The notes under the pieces are model-generated. The model searched no databases. It worked only from the letters and a program-made list of their open reading frames with translations, and was not told where the DNA came from. Both the position numbers and the translations under genes were made by a program. From positions 1 to 64,000 of the forward strand of contig DATNBU010000039.1 in assembly GCA_035571835.1 (NCBI GenBank): a stretch of DNA of 64,000 bases, read 5' to 3'. The stretch is from Candidatus Limnocylindrales bacterium. Lineage in GTDB: Bacteria; Desulfobacterota; Binatia; UBA1149; CAITLU01. Below are positions 53,281 to 60,404 of this stretch, piece by piece; the stretch's first letter is position 1, and the number at the start of each line of letters is the position of its first letter.

Positions 53281-54141
53281 CTAGGGAACGACGCACGACC
53301 CGGACTGATTGCAGACCCTGGGATACGAGAACGTCCCGCTAAAATCCGAACAGTTCCCCTCAGCCCACTTCGTTCCGCAGTACGAAAGCGAATCTTTCTG
53401 GCAGCAGGTGCCACCCGTACCGGGAGGTGCAACGCACGTTCCTGACGCGTCGCAGATCGTATTTGCGGCCCCTGCCTCGGCGTTGGCGAGGGTGATCGTA
53501 CCGTCCGTAAGGCAGGCAAACGGGTCTGCGGCCCCGCCTCCGGCGCAATACGACCCGTTGCTGCAGCAACCACCTGTGTTCAGCACGGCACACGGCGCGA
53601 TGTCGCACTTCGTCGCCATCACCGACTTGCCGTCCGTGCCGTTCTTCTTCGCGACATCGGCACCGCCGTTACCGCAGACCGCGCAATAGTAGACGGAGGT
53701 CGTGTCGTCGGCGCTATGGACGCGAATCGCCATCGAGACCGGAAGCTGGTCTACGAGCCCGTCCAGATTGAACCGCCGGTCCGCCAACGGCTGCACCTTC
53801 ACCTTCAGTTTGCCGGGGGAGATCGCGATCTCCTTCCCGCACGTCAGATTCTCCGCGCCGTCGCCCGTGCAAGTGGTGCTCGTCCACGTTGCCGACTCGC
53901 CCGTCGTCGGGCTGAACGCGACGAACTCCGCCGCCGTGACCGAAGCATTCGCGTACCCGTCGGACGGAGCGATCGCGGCGTCCTGCACCAGAAGCTGAAC
54001 CTTTCGCTTCTCTGCGTCGGCGTTGTCCTTGATCTTCATTTTCTTGGCCGAAACATTGTCGACGTCGACGGCACCGGCCGAGGCTACGAACAGTGCGATG
54101 AGCGCAACGACGTGCGCGGCACGAATGATTACAGGCTTCAT
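53281..54141 (-). CDS. Exported Cys-rich protein with an N-terminal KIKDNADAEKRK-type module
   Basis: A 286-residue exported protein. ATG 54141 is preceded by GGGAGGGGAGCC, a strong binding site; upstream in-frame codons are not needed. Signal peptide about 1-24. The first half (VSAKKMKIKDNADAEKRKV ... PGKLKVKVQP) resembles the C-terminal module of the glycoside hydrolase at 14634. The second half is Cys-rich (AVCGNGG, GGCCSNGSYC, GTCCQKDSLSYCG) and probably disulfide-knotted. A good promoter lies upstream. Function is unknown. Confidence 0.75.
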   Translation of the reverse strand: MKPVIIRAAHVVALIALFVASAGAVDVDNVSAKKMKIKDNADAEKRKVQLLVQDAAIAPSDGYANASVTAAEFVAFSPTTGESATWTSTTCTGDGAENLTCGKEIAISPGKLKVKVQPLADRRFNLDGLVDQLPVSMAIRVHSADDTTSVYYCAVCGNGGADVAKKNGTDGKSVMATKCDIAPCAVLNTGGCCSNGSYCAGGGAADPFACLTDGTITLANAEAGAANTICDASGTCVAPPGTGGTCCQKDSLSYCGTKWAEGNCSDFSGTFSYPRVCNQSGSCVVP

Positions 54142-54233
54142 GGCTCCCCTCCCTGTCGAAAAAGAATCGAGGTCATGCATCCGTGACCTCGACATTCATT
54201 GTGCTGTCCTGGCAGCAGTTCTGGATGGCTCTT

Positions 54234-54262
54234 TTTATGCAAAAGTGACGGAATCGAGTCAA
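54234..54262 (-). promoter_or_regulatory. Sigma70-type promoter for the gene at 54141
   Basis: On the minus strand TTGACT (54262-54257), a 17-base spacer and CATAAA (54239-54234) form the best hexamer pair in the window. Transcription would start near 54227, giving a leader of about 85 bases before ATG 54141. It lies downstream of the ackA stop, so the gene is transcribed separately. Confidence 0.55.
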
Positions 54263-54385
54263 GAAAATCGCTCCCACACGCTGTGTACGAGGCCGGCCGG
54301 CGCCGAGACGCTCCGCGGCATGCGCTGCGAATAGCGGCCCGTTGATGTCTCGTCGCTCGTCGGGAAACCCTCTTCTCGCCGGCAA

Positions 54386-55582
54386 TCACCCGCGGCGGCC
54401 GGCGATACCGAGCAGCGAGCCCATGTGTCGCGCGATCATCAACTCTTCGTCGGTCGGGATCACCCACGCCGACACCCGGCTGTCGTCCGTACTGATCTTC
54501 GGCCCGTGCGATGCGTTCGCACCGGCATCGAGCGCGACACCGAGCCATGCGGATGCATCGACGATGCGCCGCCGGATCTCCACCGAGTGCTCGCCGATCC
54601 CCGCCGTGAACACGATCGCGTCGACGCCGCCGAGAACGGCCGCGAACGCGCCGATGTGCCGCGTCACCTGGTAGACGAAGTAGTCCACCGCGAGGCGAGC
54701 CGACGGCTGCGTGCTCGCCAGCAGATCCCGCATGTCATTGCTGATGCCCGAGATGCCGAGCAGGCCGGACTGCTTGTACAGAATATCTTCCACTTCCGCT
54801 GCGCTCAGGCCGAGCGTCTGGAAGAGATGAAGAACCACGCCCGGATCGATGGAGCCCGGCCGCGTGCCCATGCAGAGCCCGTCGAGTGCCGTGAAGCCGA
54901 ACGTACAGTCGATCCCTTTGCGTCCGGTCATCGCGCACAGGCTCGCTCCGTTGCCGAGGTGCGCGACGATCACACGGCCGTCGGCGATTTCCGGCGCGAC
55001 TTCCGGCAGCACGGAAGCGATGTATTCGTAAGACAGGCCGTGGAAGCCGTAACGCTGCACACCGGCGTCGCGAATCGTCTTTGGCAGCGGCACGAGGTCG
55101 ATCACCTCCGAGTGCCCGCGGTGGAAGCTCGTGTCGAAACACGCCACCTGCGGCACGCCCGGAAAACGCTCTGCGACCGCCTCGATCGCATCGATGTTAT
55201 GCGGCTGGTGGAGGGGCGCGAGCGGAATCAGCGCGCGAAGATCGTCGAGCACCTCCGGCGTTACGATGCGGGGACCGATGTACGCAGAACCGCCGTGCAC
55301 GACGCGGTGCCCGGCACCGACCACGCGTGCGCTACCGAGATTCGTGCGCAGCCACTGTGCCAGTACGTCGAGCGCGGCGCGGCCGTCGCGCACGGTGTCG
55401 TCGAGCACTCTGTCCGCAAGTGACGTCCCGGCCGCGTCTTTGATCGACAGGTGCGGCGTCGCGCCAATGCCGTCGATCTGTCCACGCGACTGAACTCGCC
55501 ACGTCGCGTCGTCCGGGCGGCAGTACACGCAGAACTTGAGGCTCGACGAGCCGGCGTTGAACACGAGCGCGTAGTCATCCAT
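54386..55582 (-). CDS. ackA: Acetate kinase
   Basis: A 398-residue acetate kinase converting acetyl phosphate and ADP to acetate and ATP, or the reverse. The ASKHA fold signatures are intact: LVFNAGSSSLKF at the start, GHRVVHGG, FDTSFH, RYGFHGLSYEY, VAHLGNGASL and FTAGIGEH. ATG 55582 is chosen since the upstream frame (to 56848) overlaps ilvB and ilvN. It begins 17 bases after ilvN and is the third gene of an ilvB-ilvN-ackA run. No pta gene accompanies it here. Confidence 0.95.
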   Translation of the reverse strand: MDDYALVFNAGSSSLKFCVYCRPDDATWRVQSRGQIDGIGATPHLSIKDAAGTSLADRVLDDTVRDGRAALDVLAQWLRTNLGSARVVGAGHRVVHGGSAYIGPRIVTPEVLDDLRALIPLAPLHQPHNIDAIEAVAERFPGVPQVACFDTSFHRGHSEVIDLVPLPKTIRDAGVQRYGFHGLSYEYIASVLPEVAPEIADGRVIVAHLGNGASLCAMTGRKGIDCTFGFTALDGLCMGTRPGSIDPGVVLHLFQTLGLSAAEVEDILYKQSGLLGISGISNDMRDLLASTQPSARLAVDYFVYQVTRHIGAFAAVLGGVDAIVFTAGIGEHSVEIRRRIVDASAWLGVALDAGANASHGPKISTDDSRVSAWVIPTDEELMIARHMGSLLGIAGRRG

Positions 55583-55599
55583 GGCCGGCTCTGTACAGC

Positions 55600-55980
55600 T
55601 TAACTGTCCGGGCCGTTCAAGCCGCACACCTCCCGCGCCACGGCCGGCGGCCGGAAAAACTCCTCGATGCGCTCGAACACCTGATGGTCGGCGCCGTGGC
55701 GGCGCACGACCAGCACGTCCTCGAGCTTCTCGAGCTGCTTGATCATCTGCGCGAGCCGCGCGTTCTCGACCACCCGCAGCCAGATGCGGCTCATCGCACC
55801 GTCGCCGACCGGCATGACGAGGATGCCTTCGACGTTGTACGCGCGGCGCGAGAACAGGCCGACCACGTGCGACATGACGCCAGCGTGATTGTGGACGTCG
55901 AGCTCGAGAACGGCGCACTCTGCCGGCGAGCCTTCGGTGAATGCCTCTCGATCGATCGTTTCTTGTTGCAGTGAGCTCAT
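55600..55980 (-). CDS. ilvN: Acetolactate synthase small (regulatory) subunit
   Basis: A 126-residue short-type regulatory subunit (IlvN, not the longer IlvH form). The single ACT domain (about 20-95) has LELDVHNHAGVMSHVVGLFSRR and IEGILVMPVGDG-like residues (VEGILVMPVGD), which bind valine for feedback inhibition. It starts 3 bases after ilvB. The length and motifs match E. coli IlvN with a short C-terminal extension. Confidence 0.93.
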   Translation of the reverse strand: MSSLQQETIDREAFTEGSPAECAVLELDVHNHAGVMSHVVGLFSRRAYNVEGILVMPVGDGAMSRIWLRVVENARLAQMIKQLEKLEDVLVVRRHGADHQVFERIEEFFRPPAVAREVCGLNGPDS

Positions 55981-55983
55981 CGC

Positions 55984-57666
55984 TTAACCTCCGATCATGT
56001 CGCAGTTGGCGGCGCCGGGCGCGACCATCGGCAGCACCTGCTGGTCGCGATCGATGCTGGCGTGAATCAGGGCCGGACCGCGAAGGGCCAGCGAACGCCG
56101 CAGTGCGCTGCGTGCATCCAGCTGCGTGTCGAGATCGACGGCGTGGATGCCGAAGCCTTCGGCGATGCGCAGGAAGTCCGGTTGCCGCGCGTACTTCGAC
56201 GCAAACGAACGGGCTCCGTAGAACAGCGTCTGCTGCTGGTGCACGAGGCCGAGCGCGGCGTTGTCCATCAGCACGATCTTGACGTTGACGTTCTGATCGG
56301 CCGCCGTCGCCAGCTCCTGCACGTTCATCAGGATGCTGCCGTCGCCGCTGAAGCAGACCACCGTCCGCTCCGGCTCGGCGAGCGCCGCACCGATCGCGGC
56401 CGGCAGGCCGAAGCCCATCGTGCCGAGGCCACCCGACGTCAGCCACTGGCGCGGGCGGCGAAGCGGATACGACTGCGCAACCCACATCTGATGCTGTCCG
56501 ACGTCGGTCACGATGATTGCCTCGTCGTCGAGACATCCGGCCACGGCGCGGATCAGCCCGTAGTGCGTGCGGACGTCGTCGTCGCCAGGCGTGCGCAGCG
56601 GATAGGCCTCCTTCAGATCCGCGACTCGTGATCGCCACAGCACGCGCGCGTTCGGCTTCACGATCGGAAGCAGGCGCTCGAGCACGTCGGTGACGTCGCC
56701 AGCTATGCCGACGTGCGCATCCTTGATCTTGCCGAGCTCGGACGCGTCGATGTCGACGTGCACGATCTTCGCGCCCGAGCAGAACGCGGCCACCTTGCCC
56801 GTCGCGCGATCGTCGAAACGCGCACCGACGGCCACCAGGAGGTCGCACTCGTCGAGTGCCAGGTTGGTGCAGCGCGCGCCGTGCATGCCGAGCATGCCGA
56901 GCGAGAGCGCATGGTCGGTCGGCATCGCGCCGAGCGCCATCAATGTCATCACCGTCGGAAGCCCGGCCTTTTCCGCAAGCGCCAGTGCGAGCCGGCTCGC
57001 GCCCGAGTGCACGACGCCGCCGCCGAGGTAGAGGATCGGACGCTCGGCCGCGTCGATCATGGCCGCCGCACGCGCGATCGGATCATCCGCCGCCCGCGGC
57101 GCGCGCTGCGCTCGGCCGGGCTCGGGCCACTCGGAGATTTCGACGGCCTCGGTCTGCACGTCCTTGGGAATGTCGACGAGCACGGGGCCCGGCCGCCCGG
57201 ACGCCGCGATGCGAAACGCTCGCGGGATCACGTCGAGCAGCTCGGCGGCCGAGCTGACCAGGAAATTGTGCTTGGTGATCGGCACGGTCAGGCCGTACGT
57301 GTCCACTTCCTGGAACGCGTCGGTGCCGATCATCGCGCGCGGCACCTGCGCGGTGATCGCGACGAGCGGGATCGAGTCGAGCTTTGCGTCGGCGATCGCG
57401 GTCAGCAGGTTGGTCGCGCCGGGCCCGGACGACGCCATGCACACCGCCGGCGTGCCGGCAGCCCGTGCCATGCCCTGCGCGATGAAGCCGGCGCCCTGTT
57501 CGTGACGGGCGAGCACGTGGCGAATGGCCTGCGACTGCGACAGCGCATCGTAGATCGGCAGGATCGCGCCGCCCGGAATGCCGGAGACAACTTCGATGCC
57601 CTGGCGCTCGAGCAGTCTCACGACGATCTGCGCGCCGGTCCATTTCTGTCTTTTTGCTTCGTTCAT
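55984..57666 (-). CDS. ilvB: Acetolactate synthase large (catalytic) subunit
   Basis: A 560-residue TPP-, FAD- and Mg-dependent enzyme making acetolactate for valine, leucine and isoleucine. The TPP glutamate lies in VLARHEQGAGF, the FAD domain has GARFDDRATGK, and the TPP motif is GDGSILMNVQEL. ATG 57666 is preceded by GAGAGGAGAG; the ORF start at 57723 is not needed. A leader with a strong intrinsic terminator lies just upstream, so expression is probably controlled by attenuation. Confidence 0.95.
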   Translation of the reverse strand: MNEAKRQKWTGAQIVVRLLERQGIEVVSGIPGGAILPIYDALSQSQAIRHVLARHEQGAGFIAQGMARAAGTPAVCMASSGPGATNLLTAIADAKLDSIPLVAITAQVPRAMIGTDAFQEVDTYGLTVPITKHNFLVSSAAELLDVIPRAFRIAASGRPGPVLVDIPKDVQTEAVEISEWPEPGRAQRAPRAADDPIARAAAMIDAAERPILYLGGGVVHSGASRLALALAEKAGLPTVMTLMALGAMPTDHALSLGMLGMHGARCTNLALDECDLLVAVGARFDDRATGKVAAFCSGAKIVHVDIDASELGKIKDAHVGIAGDVTDVLERLLPIVKPNARVLWRSRVADLKEAYPLRTPGDDDVRTHYGLIRAVAGCLDDEAIIVTDVGQHQMWVAQSYPLRRPRQWLTSGGLGTMGFGLPAAIGAALAEPERTVVCFSGDGSILMNVQELATAADQNVNVKIVLMDNAALGLVHQQQTLFYGARSFASKYARQPDFLRIAEGFGIHAVDLDTQLDARSALRRSLALRGPALIHASIDRDQQVLPMVAPGAANCDMIGG

Positions 57667-57721
57667 GGGGCTCTCCTCTCCAGACTGCCGGTAGTGCTGC
57701 GGTGCGATCCGGGGAGGGGCC

Positions 57722-57759
57722 AAAACGAAAAACCCCGCTCGGTTCGCACCGGCGGGGTT
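57722..57759 (-). terminator. Intrinsic terminator in the ilvB leader
   Basis: On the minus strand AACCCCGC-CGGT, a GCGA tetraloop, ACCG, one bulged A and GCGGGGTT form a 12-pair stem, followed by a T-rich run (TTTTCGTTTT). It lies about 60 bases before the ilvB start, inside the leader, so read-through must be regulated. This is the only textbook terminator I find in the window. Confidence 0.85.
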
Positions 57760-57760
57760 T

Positions 57761-57841
57761 CGGAAAAGTTCGTTTGTCTTTTAACTGGCTGGCTAGCCGA
57801 CAACTTTTCCGCACGACGACGGTGCATATGCATGGATGCAT
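57761..57841 (-). promoter_or_regulatory. ilvB leader with a pause-type hairpin and a Val-codon run
   Basis: CGGAAAAGTT and its exact complement AACTTTTCCG (57802-57811 and 57761-57770 on the plus strand) form a 10-pair hairpin ahead of the terminator. Just before its 5' arm, ATG 57841 opens a frame reading MHPCICTVVVRKS, with GTC GTC GTG at 57820-57812. A ribosome stalled on these Val codons would cover the hairpin arm. That frame has no early stop, and an alternative ATG at 57833 opens a 56-codon frame ending at the ilvB start (ATGA), so the leader peptide is not settled. Confidence 0.55.
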
Positions 57842-58142
57842 ACTACCGATACGCCGACCATCGAGTCGGAGGCGGAAAACAGCTTGCGGGCAGTGCGAGC
57901 GCTCATGGAGACCGGGTCATACAACGGATGCTTCGCCAAAGGCAAGCCGCAACGGCACGAGCGGGACCGGGTTTATTCTGCGTTCCGGACTTGACGCACG
58001 CCTTGCCATCCTGTTGAAAGATACTGCTTCCGCGCGCAGCGGTCCGGCCCTGGGGACGAGGGTCTGACAAAACAAGCGGCGGAATTCGTTCGCGGGGTCG
58101 AAAACAACAGGACTGGACCGGTTACCGGATGCACACTCCGAG
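57842..58142. other. Intergenic region between the ilv leader and the L,D-transpeptidase-like gene
   Basis: About 300 bases between divergent units. A weak minus-strand hexamer pair, TTGCCT (57945-57940) and TATGAC (57921-57916) with an 18-base spacer, could be the ilv promoter. Nothing else is supported. Confidence 0.35.
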
Positions 58143-58856
58143 ATGAGAGCACTCCATTCGAAATGCGTTCGCGCGCTGCTGCTGGCGGCCCTTGCGGTCG
58201 CGCTGCCCGTCCGCGCGGCGCACGCCGACGAGGTCGCGACGCTCGAAGGCCTCGCGCCCGGGCTTTCGCGGGCGGCGATTCACGAAGCACTAACCGCCCT
58301 TCAATGCGCGAAAGCCAAGGGCATCTCGCCGGAGGCCGACCGCCTCGCGATCGTCGACTACACACGCTCGTCCACGGAGCGACGCCTGTGGATCTTCGAC
58401 CTGCAGGAGAACAGGCTGCTGTTCCAGGAGTTCGTCGCGCACGGCAAAGGCTCCGGTCTCGACGTTCCGACCGAATTCTCCAACCACAACGGCAGCCACC
58501 AGAGTTGCCTCGGCCTTTTCGTCACCGACGAAACCTACCAGGGCGGCAACGGATACTCGCTGAAGCTGCTCGGACTGAATCGTGAGCTGAACGACCTCGC
58601 GTTCGCACGCAAGATCGTGATGCATGGCGCCGGCTACGTGAACCCCGAGAAGGCACGCGAGACCGGACGGCTCGGCCGTTCGTTCGGCTGCCCTGCCGTG
58701 CGGCCGCAGGTCGCGCGGCCGATCATCGATACGCTCAAGAAGGGCCAGTTCCTGTACGCCTACGGTCCGGGCTCCGCTGCAGCGGAGAACTGCGAGAGCA
58801 TCGCGCTGTCGTCGCTCAACGAGCGCGAGACCGGCAACCCCGGCAGCCGCCGCTGA
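58143..58856 (+). CDS. Exported murein L,D-transpeptidase-like protein (YkuD_2 type)
   Basis: A 237-residue exported protein: signal peptide about 1-28, then a catalytic domain of the 'murein L,D-transpeptidase catalytic domain' family. The active site reads MHGAGYVNPEKARETGRLGRSFGCPAVRP, with H161, C183 and R187 as expected of YkuD-type enzymes (written here as three short stretches joined in order). The region RLWIFDLQENRLLFQEFVAHG is the conserved opening strand set. It acts in the periplasm on peptidoglycan crosslinks or lipoprotein attachment. It stands alone. Confidence 0.85.
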   Translation: MRALHSKCVRALLLAALAVALPVRAAHADEVATLEGLAPGLSRAAIHEALTALQCAKAKGISPEADRLAIVDYTRSSTERRLWIFDLQENRLLFQEFVAHGKGSGLDVPTEFSNHNGSHQSCLGLFVTDETYQGGNGYSLKLLGLNRELNDLAFARKIVMHGAGYVNPEKARETGRLGRSFGCPAVRPQVARPIIDTLKKGQFLYAYGPGSAAAENCESIALSSLNERETGNPGSRR

Positions 58857-58987
58857 CGATCACTTTCCGCTGCGGGCGTCGCCGCTCTGGCCACCCGCCA
58901 GAAGTCCGGCGGGAGCCGCCCTACCCTTATGCGCGCAGGCTTGTCGAGCGGTATGAATCGCGAGGCTGCGGCAGATAGAACAGACGC

Positions 58988-60352
58988 ATGATGCACAGCG
59001 CACATGCGGAGCCGACTTCCGTTCGTCCAGCCAGCCGCAGCTTCACCAGCGCGACGGCGATTGCAGCCTGCGTTCCTCTGACGGCTCTGCTCACCGCGAT
59101 GCCGGCCTTCGCGCTGATCGGCGCATCGTCGACCACGACGACGACCTTCGCGGGCACCACGACGACGACGTTTTTCGTGCCGGTCGATGTAACAGGCGGC
59201 GGAACCTTCGAGGGGAGCTTCCCGAAAGGTTCGTTCGATACCTATTCCTTCGACATCACGGAGCCGCGGGTCCTCGTGGCCGAGACCGACAACGGATTCG
59301 GCGGCTGTCCCGGCGACACGATCGTCGAGCTTCGCCGTCCGGGAGCGCCCGGCAAGTGCAACGGCGTCTACGGCGACAACCTGCCGTGCATTGCCTTCGA
59401 CGACGACTCGGGCATCTCGCTGTGTTCGAAGCTCGTCCACTACATCGCCGAGCCCGGTACGTATGAGATCCGCGTGAGCGCCTACGGCGGTGCCAAACTC
59501 AACCGCTACTTCCTCCACGTGCAGTTCGTCGAGGTCGAGTGCGGCAACGGCGAGAAAGAGCTGAGCGAAGACTGCGACGACGGTAATCTCGCCAGCGGAG
59601 ACTGCTGCTCGTCGACCTGTCACAAGGAGCCGGCCGGCACCGCGTGCGACGACGGCCTCGGATGCAACGGCGCGGACACCTGCGATGCCAGCGCGTCGTG
59701 CAGCCAGCATGCCGGCAACACGTGCCCCGGGAACGACGGCGACGCCAACTGCGCGGAGTCGTGCAGCGACAGCGCGAGCGGCTGCACTAACCCCGACCCG
59801 AACGGCAGCCCGTGCGATGACGGGATCTTCTGCAACGGAGCCGACACATGCTCGGGCGGAAGCTGCAGCGTGCATGAGGGCTCGCCATGCCCCGGGCCCG
59901 ACAACGACAACGACTGCTCCGAGACCTGCAACGAGCAGCTCCACGCGTGCAACAGTCCTGATCCGAACGGCAGCGCGTGCGACGACGTCGACGCGTGCAC
60001 CGGCCCATCGACCTGCAATGCTTCGGGCACCTGCGTCGCGGGTGCGCCGCTCGATTGCGATGACCACAACAGCTGCACCACCGACCAGTGCATCTCCATC
60101 CAGGTCGGCTGCCAGAACACCCCGATTCCCGATTGTGTTCCTGCCTTCGTTTGCGGCGATGCCAACGGCGACGGCACGGTGAAGGCGTCCGACGCGCTCG
60201 CGGTGCTCAAGGATGCGGTGGGCGGAGACCAGTGCGCCGCTAGACCCTGCGTCTGCGATGCCAATGGAAGCGGGACGCTGACGGCTGCAGATGCGCTCGC
60301 CGTGCTCAAGGCGGCAGTCGGCGCGCCGGTCACGCTGGCCTGTCCTTGCTGA
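58988..60352 (+). CDS. Exported Cys-rich protein with a C-terminal dockerin-like module
   Basis: A 454-residue exported protein. A long N-terminus with a hydrophobic segment (about 22-42) is followed by a Thr-rich stretch (STTTTTFAGTTTTTFF). A beta-sandwich pre-peptidase-like domain (about 65-180) comes next. A Cys-rich array of about 35-residue units follows, with ACDDGLGCNGADTC, PCDDGIFCNGADTC and ACDDVDACTGPSTC, resembling myxobacterial Cys repeats. The C-terminus (389-454) is a regular dockerin-like pair (DANGDGTVKASDA and DANGSGTLTAADA) bounded by cysteines. Function is unknown; this is the clearest dockerin-like copy in the window. Confidence 0.82.
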   Translation: MMHSAHAEPTSVRPASRSFTSATAIAACVPLTALLTAMPAFALIGASSTTTTTFAGTTTTTFFVPVDVTGGGTFEGSFPKGSFDTYSFDITEPRVLVAETDNGFGGCPGDTIVELRRPGAPGKCNGVYGDNLPCIAFDDDSGISLCSKLVHYIAEPGTYEIRVSAYGGAKLNRYFLHVQFVEVECGNGEKELSEDCDDGNLASGDCCSSTCHKEPAGTACDDGLGCNGADTCDASASCSQHAGNTCPGNDGDANCAESCSDSASGCTNPDPNGSPCDDGIFCNGADTCSGGSCSVHEGSPCPGPDNDNDCSETCNEQLHACNSPDPNGSACDDVDACTGPSTCNASGTCVAGAPLDCDDHNSCTTDQCISIQVGCQNTPIPDCVPAFVCGDANGDGTVKASDALAVLKDAVGGDQCAARPCVCDANGSGTLTAADALAVLKAAVGAPVTLACPC

Positions 60353-60404
60353 CGCCACGCGCGCCGCTCGCGCGGCACAGTGACGTCCGCAGCGCGATCC
60401 CGGT

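Noticed and set aside
60152-60352. Dockerin-like module as evidence for a cellulosome
   Set aside because: No cohesin, scaffoldin or set of cellulases with dockerins is present. The one glycoside hydrolase here lacks the module.
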